The notes: generated from the letters alone by a model not told the origin. A DNA stretch of 64,000 bases from Brotaphodocola sp003480315 (GCF_964246085.1 NZ_CAXTPD010000007.1), one strand, 5' to 3'; shown: positions 42,599-51,671, counted from the first letter of the stretch. Made by a program: numbers and translations.

Positions 42599-44430
42599 TA
42601 TGGTCTCACCTGCCCGTTTCCGTAGATAATATACTTCGTGGTGGTCAGCGCCTTTAAGCCCATCGGTCCTCTTGCATGAAGCTTCTGGGTGCTGATGCCG
42701 ATCTCAGCGCCAAAGCCGAACTCTCCGCCATCGGTAAAGCGGGTAGACGCATTGACATAGACGGCTGCCGCGTCAATCCGGTTCAGAAATTCCTGGGCGT
42801 GATTGTAATCCTGCGTGATGATCGCTTCGGAATGACCGGTATTGTAACGATTGATATGGCGGATTGCCTCATCCAGGGAATCCACCAGCTTCAGAGACAG
42901 AATATAGTCCAGATACTCCGTTCCCCAGTCCTCCGGCGTGGCTGCGGAAAACTCCGGCACGATTCCTCTTGCCGCCTCATCTGCCCGCACTTCCACAGAC
43001 TTTTCTGCAAGACGCGCTGCCAGCAGCGGGAGAAATTCCTCCGCAATGCTTCTATGTACGACCAGGGACTCGCAGGCATTGCAGACGCCGATGCGCTGAG
43101 TCTTGGCATTCTCGATGATGTTCAGTGCCATCTCAAAATCTGCCGTCTCATCCACATAGATATGGCAGTTGCCTGTACCAGTTTCAATGACCGGCACAGT
43201 GCTGTTTTGTACGACACTGCGGATCAGTCCGGCGCCGCCACGCGGGATCAGCACATCCACAAACTCATTCAGGCGCATGAACTCCGTGGTCACCGCCCGG
43301 TCTGTATCGGTGATCAGCTGCAGGGAGTCTTCCGGCAGTCCCGCACGGGAAAGTCCGGTCCGAAGCCATTTCACGATTTCCTTATTGGACTCAATGGCAT
43401 CACTTCCGCCTTTTAAGATCACGGCGTTTCCGGTCTTAAAGCACAGACCGAAGGCATCGGATGTCACATTGGGACGCGCCTCATAGATCATGCCGACCAC
43501 GCCAAGCGGCACACGCTTCTCGCCGATCAGAAGACCGTTTGGTCTTGGCTTCATGGATGCCACCTCTCCCACCGGATCCGGCAGACTGGCGATCTGCAGC
43601 AGACCATCTGCCATAGCCTGCAGACGATCCGGTGTGAGCTCCAGACGGTCGATCAGTCCCTGGCTCATGCCGTTTTCCGATGCCCGTATCACATCCTCCT
43701 GATTTGCTGTCAGAATATCCTCTTCCCCATCGAGGAGTGCCTGGGCTGCCTGACGCAGGCCTTCATTTTTCTCTGTAATACCAAGACTGTTTAAATAGGA
43801 TGCCGCTTCCTTTGCGCGGACACCGATCACTCTCAAATCCATGCCTGATCCTCCTGTTATCACATAATCCATCGTCTTATCATGCTCCTCGACAGGGAGC
43901 CAGGAAAAAATCTGAAACGGATAGCAGACCGCCACCCGCTTATGCTCCGGCTCCTCCGAAAAGAAACGGTCATAAAAGCCGCCGCCATATCCCATGCGGT
44001 CGCCTGCCCTGGTAAAAGCTGTTCCCGGCGTGATCACCACAGCCTGCGGGCAGCATGCTTTTTCGCAGTGCTCTGCCGGTTCCGGAATATTCCGAAAGCC
44101 CGGGACCAGGTCTTTTCTGCTCCGCACCAGATAAAAATCCATCCGCTCTCCGGCCACCCGCGGCAGCGCCACCAGATAGTTCTGCTGCCACAGCACATCC
44201 ATGAGCTGAAAGGTATCTGTCTCTCCACCAAATGAAGCATACAGATACACGGTATCCGGGATCTTTTTTTCTGCCCGCAGGCGGCTTAAAAGCGCCAGTA
44301 CCTGTTCCCGGATCTGCGCGTCCATAGTCTCTTTTCGTCCAATGGCTTCCGGCTTTTGCAGCTCTGCCCGCAGCATGCGGATCTGACTGCGAATCTCGTT
44401 TTTAAGACTGGGTATCTTTGATTCCGCCAT
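42598..44430 (-). CDS. proA: Fusion of 5-formyltetrahydrofolate cyclo-ligase and glutamate-5-semialdehyde dehydrogenase
   Basis: One unbroken frame of 610 residues joins two enzymes. Residues 1-195 are a 5-formyltetrahydrofolate cyclo-ligase, with the GYGGGFYDRFF motif at about 148-157, which makes 5,10-methenyl-THF from 5-formyl-THF. Residues 197-610 are ProA, which reduces gamma-glutamyl phosphate to the semialdehyde in proline synthesis; the catalytic Cys is in the GVCNACES segment, and the PRGGAGLI and EARPNVT motifs are present. No stop codon separates them. At the joint an AGGAGG, seven bases and ATG at 43842 remain, so stand-alone ProA of 414 residues, the normal size, could also be made. 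The N-terminal start is less sure; 44442 (TTG) is an alternative. proB lies two genes upstream. Confidence 0.9.
   Translation of the reverse strand: MAESKIPSLKNEIRSQIRMLRAELQKPEAIGRKETMDAQIREQVLALLSRLRAEKKIPDTVYLYASFGGETDTFQLMDVLWQQNYLVALPRVAGERMDFYLVRSRKDLVPGFRNIPEPAEHCEKACCPQAVVITPGTAFTRAGDRMGYGGGFYDRFFSEEPEHKRVAVCYPFQIFSWLPVEEHDKTMDYVITGGSGMDLRVIGVRAKEAASYLNSLGITEKNEGLRQAAQALLDGEEDILTANQEDVIRASENGMSQGLIDRLELTPDRLQAMADGLLQIASLPDPVGEVASMKPRPNGLLIGEKRVPLGVVGMIYEARPNVTSDAFGLCFKTGNAVILKGGSDAIESNKEIVKWLRTGLSRAGLPEDSLQLITDTDRAVTTEFMRLNEFVDVLIPRGGAGLIRSVVQNSTVPVIETGTGNCHIYVDETADFEMALNIIENAKTQRIGVCNACESLVVHRSIAEEFLPLLAARLAEKSVEVRADEAARGIVPEFSAATPEDWGTEYLDYILSLKLVDSLDEAIRHINRYNTGHSEAIITQDYNHAQEFLNRIDAAAVYVNASTRFTDGGEFGFGAEIGISTQKLHARGPMGLKALTTTKYIIYGNGQVRP
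43842..43855 (-). promoter_or_regulatory. Internal ribosome binding site and ATG for stand-alone ProA
   Basis: Plus-strand CCTCCT at 43850-43855 is a perfect AGGAGG on the coding strand, seven bases before an in-frame ATG (start base 43842). The reading frame of the cyclo-ligase runs straight through it. Confidence 0.75.
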
Positions 44431-44629
44431 ATTTCTTTCCAAGATCGGTAATAGTGCCGTCCTTTTCCCTGATCGAAATGTTATTTAAATGCGCTCTCAT
44501 GTTGTTTTTGATAGACGCTATATACTCCTTGCGAAGTCTCGCCTGCTCTTCCTTTTCTTCCTCGGTCAGCCCCACTGCCTGGGATTTGTGGTAGAGGGCG
44601 TTGATGCGGTCGATACTGCTCTGATCCAT
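44402..44629 (-). CDS. DUF896/UPF0291 (YnzC-like) small protein
   Basis: A 75-residue cytoplasmic protein with the family pattern: ARINxLxxKxK-like start (IDRINALYHKSQAVGLTEEEKEEQARLRKEY, residues 6-36), forming a helical hairpin, then IRAHLNNI-like and TITDLGKKYG segments. Bacillus YnzC, the founder, is small and of unknown function. It starts 12 bases after proB and its end overlaps the start of the next gene by 29 bases, so it belongs to the proline/folate unit. The long motif quoted here is given only to show the helical hairpin region; no enzymatic residues are evident. Confidence 0.88.
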   Translation of the reverse strand: MDQSSIDRINALYHKSQAVGLTEEEKEEQARLRKEYIASIKNNMRAHLNNISIREKDGTITDLGKKYGGIKDTQS

Positions 44630-44641
44630 AGTGATTCTCCT

Positions 44642-45499
44642 TTACTTTCCTGTCTCATATTTGGTATTGATATAATCCATCAGATCAAAATCCCGGTTTG
44701 GATGTGCCAGGAATAACGTTCCCTTCTCTTCTCCGTTTATCAGTTCATGGATCACATCCACATTATCCGCATTGCAGATGATCATGTCAGATCCGCTGTC
44801 TGTGGCAATCCGGGCTGCAGCCAGCTTGGCCGCCATACCGCCGGTTCCCACATCACTTCCGGAGCCGCCTCCCATGCCGATCAGTTCCGGTGTGATCTCC
44901 TCAACCAGGCCGATAAATCTTGCATCCGGATTCCTGTGGGGATCCTCCGAATACAGTCCGTCAATATCGGACATCAGGATCAGAAGATCTGCGCCGATGA
45001 GTGCTGCCACGATCGCAGAAAGCCGGTCATTATCACCGAACTGGATTTCGTGGGTGGAAACCGTATCGTTTTCGTTGACGACCGGCACTGCTCCCAGTCT
45101 CAAAAGCTCCTCAAAGGTATTCTGGGCATTGATCCGGGAATCCTGATTCGTCATGGTATCCTTTGTCAGAAGCACCTGCGCCGCAATATGGTTGTACTCA
45201 GAAAAGAGCCGCTGGTACACCATCATGAGGCGGGCCTGTCCTACCGCCGCGTAAGCCTGCTTTTCAGAAATGGTCTGAGGGCGTTTCTGACCGCCAAGAA
45301 CCTGCCGTCCGGCCGCGATGGCACCGGAGGAAACCAGTACTACGTCTTTTCCCTCTCCCTTCAGATCGCAGATCACACGGATCAGCTTTTCAATCTTAAA
45401 GAGATTCAGTTCCCCGGTATTTTCATGGGTCAGGGAAGAAGAACCGATCTTGATAATAATCCGTTTTTTATCCTTTAGTTTTTTTCTGAAATCATTCAT
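44642..45499 (-). CDS. proB: Glutamate 5-kinase without PUA domain
   Basis: ProB phosphorylates glutamate to gamma-glutamyl phosphate, the first step of proline synthesis. The 285-residue protein contains the amino acid kinase domain only: IIKIGSSSLT at about 14-23, VLVSSGAIAAG near 55, the VVNENDTVSTHE loop near 145, LLILMSDIDGLY near 170 and GTGGMAAKLAAA near 218. The C-terminal PUA domain (about 90 residues in E. coli) is missing, as in several Gram-positive ProB proteins; the last residues (INTKYETGK) are unrelated to it. The product is passed to ProA, encoded two genes downstream. Confidence 0.94.
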   Translation of the reverse strand: MNDFRKKLKDKKRIIIKIGSSSLTHENTGELNLFKIEKLIRVICDLKGEGKDVVLVSSGAIAAGRQVLGGQKRPQTISEKQAYAAVGQARLMMVYQRLFSEYNHIAAQVLLTKDTMTNQDSRINAQNTFEELLRLGAVPVVNENDTVSTHEIQFGDNDRLSAIVAALIGADLLILMSDIDGLYSEDPHRNPDARFIGLVEEITPELIGMGGGSGSDVGTGGMAAKLAAARIATDSGSDMIICNADNVDVIHELINGEEKGTLFLAHPNRDFDLMDYINTKYETGK

Positions 45500-45507
45500 A
45501 TCCCGCT

Positions 45508-47136
45508 TTATTTATCCTTTTCATCTAATCTGTAACGTCTTGCAATGGCCTCAGCTACCTTCACGCCGTCCATCGCCGCAGAGGTGATGCCGCCCGCATA
45601 ACCGGCGCCCTCACCGCAGGGGTACAGTCCCCGCAGTTCACTCTCAAACTGTTCATCCCGCCAGATACGCACCGGGGATGAGGTGCGGCTCTCAACGCCC
45701 GCAAAAACGGCATCCGGCCGGTCAAAGCCGCGGATCATATGTCCAAAGCCATCCATAGCCTCCATCAGCGCCAGGTTCAGCGGCTCCGGCAGGATGGAAC
45801 GGACATCACCAAAAGCCCATTCGCCCCGCATCTGGGGATTTACCCCGCCAAGTTTACGGCTGATCACATTCTGGCAGAAATCTCCGTAAAGCTGTACCGG
45901 GATCTTGCCGCCGGCTGCCTGGTATGCTGCCTCTTCCAGTTTTCTCTGGAATGCCACGCCTCCAAGGGCTCCGCCCTCCGGAAAATCCTCCGGCGTGACC
46001 GTAACGATCAGGGCACTGTTGGCGTTCTCTCCGGCACGGTCGTGATAGCTCATGCCGTTTACCGCCAGCCGTCCGGATTCGGAAGAGGCATTCACCACAT
46101 AACCCCCCGGACACATACAGAAGCTGTATACACCGCGCCCGCTTTTTGTCTGTCTGGTAAGTTTATAATTTGCCGCGCCAAGGGCTCCGGCCTCCTCCCG
46201 CCCATACTGGGAGAGATTGATCATCTTCTGGGGATGCTGGATACGCAGTCCCACCGCAAACGCCTTCTGTTCCATGGGGACCTTCCGGTCCAGCAGCATG
46301 GAAAAGGTATCTCTTGCGCTGTGCCCGATGGCAAGCACCACCACACTGCTTTTGATTTCTTCCTCCACCGGAGCGCCTGTCTGCGGATCTGCAAAGGAAA
46401 CCTTCACACCGCATACCCGGCTCTGTTCCGTCAGAAGATCTGTCACCTGCGTATCAAACCGTACGGTTCCGCCCAGGCGGATGATTTCTTCACGCATATG
46501 CTTAACCACCTCAGCCAGCACATCCGTACCGATGTGTGGTTTATGGTCATACAAAATAGAAGGATCCGCGCCGAACTCGGTAAAAAGCTCCAGGACCAGT
46601 TTTCCGCGTCCCAGAGGATCTTTCACCAGAGTATTCAGTTTGCCGTCAGAAAATGTGCCGGCGCCGCCCTCGCCAAACTGCACATTGGTCTGCATATCCA
46701 GCGCGCCTCCCTGCCAGAACGCGTTCACCTTTTTCTGTCGCTCGTCCACTGCGCTTCCTCGTTCCAGCAAAACAGGGCGGTAGCCCTGCCTTGCCAGCAT
46801 CAGACCGCAAAATAAGCCTGCCGGTCCGGTTCCGATGATCAGCGGACGCTCCTTTAACACCGTCTCACCGGATTTCGGGAACCGGTAGCGCACCTCTTTG
46901 CAGAGACTGATCTGCGGGCTTTTCAGCTTATGTATAAGCTCCGTTTCCTTTTTGACCGAAACATCGACTGTATAGCTGTAAAACAGTTCCGGCTTCTTTC
47001 TTGCATCCAGCGAGCGCTTTCGTATATGCAGTTCCCTGATTTCTTCCGGCGAAATCCGCAAAAGCTTCGCTGCCTTCTTTGTGAGCATCTCCGGCGTATG
47101 ATCTGCCGGAAGCTTGATCTGTGTTAATCGTATCAT
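45508..47136 (-). CDS. FAD-dependent oxidoreductase of the COG2509 type
   Basis: A 542-residue flavoprotein. The first 90 residues form a small alpha-beta domain (IRKRSLDARKKPELFYSYTVDV) that is a hallmark of this family. The FAD-binding motif IIGTGPAGLFCGLMLA follows at about 99-115, then VLLERG, a VQFGEGGAGTFSDGKLNT loop and a C-terminal GEGAGYAGGITSAAMDG near 515. The reaction is unknown. It starts just after a second flavoprotein gene with a four-base gap, and the two are likely expressed together. A redox role is safe; anything finer is not. Confidence 0.85.
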   Translation of the reverse strand: MIRLTQIKLPADHTPEMLTKKAAKLLRISPEEIRELHIRKRSLDARKKPELFYSYTVDVSVKKETELIHKLKSPQISLCKEVRYRFPKSGETVLKERPLIIGTGPAGLFCGLMLARQGYRPVLLERGSAVDERQKKVNAFWQGGALDMQTNVQFGEGGAGTFSDGKLNTLVKDPLGRGKLVLELFTEFGADPSILYDHKPHIGTDVLAEVVKHMREEIIRLGGTVRFDTQVTDLLTEQSRVCGVKVSFADPQTGAPVEEEIKSSVVVLAIGHSARDTFSMLLDRKVPMEQKAFAVGLRIQHPQKMINLSQYGREEAGALGAANYKLTRQTKSGRGVYSFCMCPGGYVVNASSESGRLAVNGMSYHDRAGENANSALIVTVTPEDFPEGGALGGVAFQRKLEEAAYQAAGGKIPVQLYGDFCQNVISRKLGGVNPQMRGEWAFGDVRSILPEPLNLALMEAMDGFGHMIRGFDRPDAVFAGVESRTSSPVRIWRDEQFESELRGLYPCGEGAGYAGGITSAAMDGVKVAEAIARRYRLDEKDK

Positions 47137-47139
47137 AGT

Positions 47140-48366
47140 CTAATTTCTCCCTGCCGTTCTTCCTGCCACGGCCCCGGTGCTCCAGGCCCACTGCAGGTTA
47201 TAGCCGCCGCAGATGCCGTCTACATCCGTCAGCTCTCCCACCAGGAACAGGCCCTTCACCAGCTTTGACTCCATGGTATCCGGCCTGAGTTCCCGTGTGT
47301 CCACGCCGCCGCAGCATACCTGGGCCTGCTCAAAGCTGTTGGTGGATATAACCGGCACTTCAAATTGCTTCACCTGCACAGTCAGTGTCTCCAGCTGTCT
47401 GTCTTTGATGCGCGCACAGGTAACATCCAGCGGAATGCCAGCCTGTTTTAACAGCACGGCAGCCAGCTTCTTATTCAGAACTCCGTTTAAAAACTCCCCA
47501 GACGGCCGGTATCCCAATGCTGCCTTTCTCTGTTTTAGCATGCTTCTGGTATCTTCCATGCTCTTTGACGGGAAGAAATCCAGCAGTGCGCTGACCTGTC
47601 TTCCCTCATCCAGGGCACGTGCCGCATAACGGCTTACCTGGAAGGTCGGAATGCCGGAAATACCGTAATCTGTCAGCTGCACCTCGCCCTCATCAGCCGC
47701 CAGGGTCTTTCCATTACTCACCAGACGCACCACCGCCTCACAGCGCACACCTGCCAGCTGTTTGAAAAAGGTACCCCTGCACCTCAGCTGTACCAGTGCC
47801 GGAAGAGGCTTTACAACGGTGTGTCCAAAGGATCTTGCCAGCTCATAACCGCTGCCATCGGAACCGGACACCGGAGCTGCCTTAGAACCAGCCGCCAGGA
47901 TCAGGCTGTTTCCCTGAAACAGCCCCTGATCACTCTCCACGGTAAACATGCCATTTTTCGCCTTCCACGCGTTTTTGATATGACAGGAAAGTACCGTCTG
48001 AATGCCCAGATGCTCTGTTTCAAAGCGCAGCGCATCCAGTACGGAAGCAGCCTGATCTGAATTCGGGTAAATGTAGCCATTCCGGTTCTTCGTTACAATG
48101 CCGATCCCGTCAAAAAAGCTCAGGGTATCCCAGACAGAAAAACGATCCAGTACCTTCATGGGAAACAGCTTCTGGCTGCTCCGGTAATATTCAGACCGCA
48201 CGGACAGGTTTGTCATGTTGCACCGCCCGTTTCCCGTGGACAGGATTTTTTTTCCCACCCGGTCCATATGCTCCAGAATGGTCACCTCTGCGCCCTCTCT
48301 GGCTGCCATGATGGCCGCCATAAGTCCGGAAGCCCCTCCTCCGATGATCAGTACTTTTTTCTTCAC
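47140..48366 (-). CDS. HI0933-family NAD(P)/FAD-dependent oxidoreductase
   Basis: A 408-residue flavoprotein of the HI0933/BaiN-like group. It starts with GTG behind GGAGG. Motifs: IIGGGASGLMAAIMAA at about 6-21 for FAD, the GKKILSTGNGRCNMTN segment at about 38-53 that defines the family, ILAAGSKAAPVSGSDGSGY near 157, and the C-terminal GLFLVGELTDVDGICGGYNLQWAWSTG. Homologues include enzymes acting in bile acid reduction, but that cannot be inferred here. It is adjacent to a second, unrelated flavoprotein gene. Confidence 0.88.
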   Translation of the reverse strand: MKKKVLIIGGGASGLMAAIMAAREGAEVTILEHMDRVGKKILSTGNGRCNMTNLSVRSEYYRSSQKLFPMKVLDRFSVWDTLSFFDGIGIVTKNRNGYIYPNSDQAASVLDALRFETEHLGIQTVLSCHIKNAWKAKNGMFTVESDQGLFQGNSLILAAGSKAAPVSGSDGSGYELARSFGHTVVKPLPALVQLRCRGTFFKQLAGVRCEAVVRLVSNGKTLAADEGEVQLTDYGISGIPTFQVSRYAARALDEGRQVSALLDFFPSKSMEDTRSMLKQRKAALGYRPSGEFLNGVLNKKLAAVLLKQAGIPLDVTCARIKDRQLETLTVQVKQFEVPVISTNSFEQAQVCCGGVDTRELRPDTMESKLVKGLFLVGELTDVDGICGGYNLQWAWSTGAVAGRTAGRN

Positions 48367-48440
48367 GTTTTTCCTCCGCCGTAATTTTTCGTCATTTGGA
48401 TACTATTGTATCCAGTTTGCCCTTTCTTTTCAAGCAGTTT

Positions 48441-48839
48441 TTAGCTTGTGTAGGACTCCAGATAGTTAAATACCTCTGCCATGGAAGAAAACCAGAGCCC
48501 TTCCCGCAGCTTTGCGCGCTCATCCGGCGGAAAATCCATCAGCGGCACATGGGTATACAGACAGATGGTTTTCCGGTCCTTTAAAAACACGAGAAGTACA
48601 CCATCCTCCGCAACCAGATAATAGATTTCCCTGCTTTGCGCAACCGCCTGCACGTGACCGTTATTTGCGGCCATCTGGTCCTCTGTCACCGTTTCCGGTA
48701 CTGTATCGCGTTCTATTGCAGTTTCCGGTGTGTCCACAGCCCCACTGTTTTCCCAATTGCGCCGCACAAAAAACGCGATCAGGATACAGACCAGGCTAAC
48801 CCCCAGAAATAAAAATAAACAGATCCTATACTTTTTCAT
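48441..48839 (-). CDS. Membrane-anchored protein with BofC C-terminal-like domain
   Basis: The 132-residue protein has a transmembrane or signal segment at about 6-25, a polar linker rich in Glu and Thr, then a compact domain from about 68. That domain reads YYLVAEDGVLLVFLKDRK, CLYTHVPLMDFPP and a final NYLESYTS, which resembles the C-terminal domain of BofC, the forespore protein that restrains sigma-K checkpoint signalling, and many small exported Lachnospiraceae proteins. The start has GGAGGG upstream. It lies between the flavoprotein gene and the DUF3048 gene. The BofC link is a resemblance by eye only. Confidence 0.6.
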   Translation of the reverse strand: MKKYRICLFLFLGVSLVCILIAFFVRRNWENSGAVDTPETAIERDTVPETVTEDQMAANNGHVQAVAQSREIYYLVAEDGVLLVFLKDRKTICLYTHVPLMDFPPDERAKLREGLWFSSMAEVFNYLESYTS

Positions 48840-48892
48840 GGAAAATCCCTCCAGGTATAGTATCTGCTTATTTTTTTGATTTTATACGGTGC

Positions 48893-50056
48893 TTACTTTC
48901 CTTCGATCTTTGCCGGCTGCATATCGTTGGCGGTACAGATGCAGATCCAGGTCTTCCCCGGATTCAGTACGATTTCATTGCCGGACGCATCGTAATAGTG
49001 CGTCACGCCGAACTCTCCGTCTTTCTCACAGGTAATATCCTCTGCCTGGCCATTGGAAATGTAATAGCCCCAGGTATCTGCCTGGACATTGATATTGCGG
49101 TATTCGGTGGACGCATAGTAGGCTGCCGGACAGTACTGGATGATCAGGTTCTTCACGGCAATCTGTCCTTCATTTCCCATATGCGGACCGCCATACTGGA
49201 AGCGGTAATACAGTCCGTCATCCTCATGGTACTCAAACCACGGATTATTCAGCTTATAACCCGGTGTTACCTTGTAGGCTTCCCGAACATCGGCACCATG
49301 CATGACGGCCTGTGTTCCTTCCTTCGCAAACTTAAAATGTCCGTCATAGTCTGCGTTATATTCCTGACTGTAGCCCAGTTTCTGAATGGCGCGCTGAATG
49401 CCCTCAAAGCTCGCGTAGGCGTTATGCGGAGTTTTTTTGTCCCTGGAACGGAAGTAAGCCGTGCTTCCCTGGCCCTCAATGCCATTGATGTTATCAATGA
49501 ATTTCAAATATGGCTTTGCAAAGGTACTCTGTCCGTAATGCGCGTAGATGGCATCAAACTCTCTGGCAAAATACACATAGTAGGTTCGGCAGCTGCGTAC
49601 AGAACCGATCCGGCTTAAGTCATCGTAATCCTCCATAATAGCCAGATACCGGTTCATGGTGGCTTCCACCGGTGCCTCGTAAACGACTCCGGCCCGGTTG
49701 ATGCCATACTGCGGCAGTGCTGCCTTGTCGTTGCTCATCATAATAGCCAGCGGACGGCGGTTGCCCTGGAAGACGGGTACCATCTCACCGGTCAGATAGC
49801 TGCGGATCCTGCCGTCTTTCTCCACCCTCGGCTCCTGCTCATCCGGATCCGGTGCCTCGGTTTCCGGTGCTTCTGTCTGCGGTGCCTCAGTTTCAATCTC
49901 GATGGTTTCTGCCACGGTTTCTTCTACGGAGGATTCCACGGTGATCTTATTATGTACTTCCTTTGTGCCGCAGCCGGTCAGTGCTGCAGCCCCCACTGCA
50001 AGACACCACGCTGCCATAATCCCAAACGCATACTTCTTCCCCTTGTTTTTTCTCAT
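48893..50056 (-). CDS. DUF3048 (YerB-like) lipoprotein
   Basis: A 387-residue exported protein with lipobox LTGC (Cys29) followed by an acidic, threonine/glutamate-rich linker with ETEAP repeats (about 45-75). The two DUF3048 parts follow: RPLAIMMSNDKAALPQYGINRAGVVYEAPVE near 105, IGSVRSCRTYYVYFA near 150 with an AHYGQS segment, and a C-terminal part with DGKTWI-like NPGKTWICICT. The function of the family, which includes Bacillus YerB, is not known; it is surface exposed. The ATG overlaps the ybeY stop codon (ATGA). Lipidation would need Lgt and the LspA encoded at 18641. Confidence 0.9.
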   Translation of the reverse strand: MRKNKGKKYAFGIMAAWCLAVGAAALTGCGTKEVHNKITVESSVEETVAETIEIETEAPQTEAPETEAPDPDEQEPRVEKDGRIRSYLTGEMVPVFQGNRRPLAIMMSNDKAALPQYGINRAGVVYEAPVEATMNRYLAIMEDYDDLSRIGSVRSCRTYYVYFAREFDAIYAHYGQSTFAKPYLKFIDNINGIEGQGSTAYFRSRDKKTPHNAYASFEGIQRAIQKLGYSQEYNADYDGHFKFAKEGTQAVMHGADVREAYKVTPGYKLNNPWFEYHEDDGLYYRFQYGGPHMGNEGQIAVKNLIIQYCPAAYYASTEYRNINVQADTWGYYISNGQAEDITCEKDGEFGVTHYYDASGNEIVLNPGKTWICICTANDMQPAKIEGK

Positions 50057-50550
50057 CTATGATAGCCCTCTCCTGCCAGTATCTCTCTCTGCCTGGTTTC
50101 CATTACCTCGCGCTCTGCGTCTTCCATATGGTCATAGCCGCACAGATGGAGCATGCTGTGGGCAATGAGGAACGCCAGCTCCCGTTCTCTGGAATGGCCA
50201 TACTTTTCAGCCTGCTCGATCACCTTTTCCACAGAGACAATGATATCGCCCAGGATCAGTTCTCCGGTTTCCGGATTGAAATAATCCTCCACAGCCTCCT
50301 CCACATGGCTGAAATCGGATTCCTTCTCAAAATCGATCATAGGAAAGGATAATACATCTGTCGGACGGTCGATCTGGCGGTAATCCCGGTTAATCTCCTG
50401 GATCGCGTCATTATCTGTCAAAATCAGGTTCACCTCAGCCTCATAAGGGCACTTCTCATAGTCCAGCGCTGCAGGTATGATATCATTTGCAACCTTTTCA
50501 TAATCCACATCCAAAGGCTTGTCTGTCTCATATTCAATATTAATGGTCAT
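50053..50550 (-). CDS. ybeY: Endoribonuclease YbeY
   Basis: YbeY is a metal-dependent RNase that acts in 16S rRNA 3' end maturation and ribosome quality control. The 165-residue protein has NREYRQIDRPTDVLSFP-like sequence at about 53-70 and the metal motif H-x3-H-x5-H: His131, His135 and His141 in HSMLHLCGYDH. The usual HG at its start is HS here, a mild change. The start at 50550 (MTINIEYETD) is preferred to 50592 by alignment with the family. It follows phoH by 63 bases, its normal neighbour, and overlaps the DUF3048 gene. Confidence 0.95.
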   Translation of the reverse strand: MTINIEYETDKPLDVDYEKVANDIIPAALDYEKCPYEAEVNLILTDNDAIQEINRDYRQIDRPTDVLSFPMIDFEKESDFSHVEEAVEDYFNPETGELILGDIIVSVEKVIEQAEKYGHSRERELAFLIAHSMLHLCGYDHMEDAEREVMETRQREILAGEGYHR

Positions 50551-50613
50551 GTATATTCCGCCTTTCTGCCAGGCATATTCCCCGCCCGGCATGTTTTGCT
50601 TTTATCGTCTCTG

Positions 50614-51633
50614 CTATCTGCGATATTTGAACTCTTTTAACCGGTGTGTTTTTTCCTTCGGCGGCTGTTTTGCCGGATTCTTCTTCTCGTAATCATCGTA
50701 GGCCTGTACAATCTTCTGAACCAGCGGATGACGCACTACATCGTTGCTGGTCAGGTTGCAGAAACCGATATCATCGATCCTTCCAAGCACCTTCATGGCT
50801 ACATCCAGACCGGATACCGCGCCGCTCGGCAGATCCTTCTGGGTCTTGTCACCGGTAATAATGACCTTGGAGCCAAAACCGATACGGGTCAGGAACATCT
50901 TCATCTGGGCCGGTGTGGTATTTTGTGCCTCGTCCAGGATGATGTAGGCATTGTCCAGGGTACGTCCCCGCATGTATGCCAGCGGCGCTACCTCGATCAG
51001 TCCCTTCTCCTGGTTATGCAGAAAGCTCTCGGCTCCCATGATCTGATACAGGGCATCATAAAGCGGCCGCAGATACGGGTCGATCTTGCTCTGCAGGTCA
51101 CCCGGCAGAAAGCCCAGCTTCTCGCCTGCCTCAATGGCCGGCCTGGTTAAAATGATGCGGTTCACATCACCGTTTTTGAAGGCGGAAATCGCCATGGCCA
51201 TAGCCAGATAGGTTTTTCCGGTTCCGGCCGGTCCGATACCGAAGACGATCATCTTCTTGCGGATGGTATCCACATACTGCTTCTGTCCTACGGTTTTCGG
51301 CTTCACCGGCTTTCCATTAATGGTCCGGCAGATAATGTCCTTGTCGATCTCGAGAATGGCATCGTCTGACTCGGTAAAGCACAAAGACAGGGCATAGTCC
51401 ACGTTCTGTTCGGTAATGGCATTACCGCGCTTTGACAGCTCCACCAGATTGTTGAACACGCTCTTGGCCCGGCGGATCATCAGTTCCGGCCCGATCAGCT
51501 TGATGGCTCCATCTCTCGCAACGATCGTCACGTGCAGTGTCCTCTCGATCTTTTTTAAATAGCCGTCAAACTGTCCGCACACATTTTTCTCATGCTCCGC
51601 CGGGATATCAATTATAGTTTCAATTACACTCAT
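50614..51633 (-). CDS. phoH: PhoH-family ATPase
   Basis: A 339-residue cytoplasmic P-loop ATPase. The N-terminal KH-like part (ETIIDIPAEHEKNVCGQFDGYL, residues 5-26) is followed by Walker A GPAGTGKT at 134-141, Walker B YIILDEAQN near 232 and the C-terminal VITGDKTQKDLP motif. PhoH proteins are linked to RNA metabolism through their constant neighbour ybeY, but the exact role is unsettled. The gene lies between yqfD and ybeY, the same order as in Bacillus subtilis (yqfC-yqfD-phoH-ybeY). Confidence 0.95.
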   Translation of the reverse strand: MSVIETIIDIPAEHEKNVCGQFDGYLKKIERTLHVTIVARDGAIKLIGPELMIRRAKSVFNNLVELSKRGNAITEQNVDYALSLCFTESDDAILEIDKDIICRTINGKPVKPKTVGQKQYVDTIRKKMIVFGIGPAGTGKTYLAMAMAISAFKNGDVNRIILTRPAIEAGEKLGFLPGDLQSKIDPYLRPLYDALYQIMGAESFLHNQEKGLIEVAPLAYMRGRTLDNAYIILDEAQNTTPAQMKMFLTRIGFGSKVIITGDKTQKDLPSGAVSGLDVAMKVLGRIDDIGFCNLTSNDVVRHPLVQKIVQAYDDYEKKNPAKQPPKEKTHRLKEFKYRR

Positions 51634-51671
51634 TCTGTATTATCTGCTCCTTACTGTTCACACGTTGTGTA

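Noticed and set aside
45739..46815. Plus-strand frame of 358 codons opposite the COG2509 flavoprotein
   Set aside because: Antisense to a gene with clear FAD motifs; no start signals.
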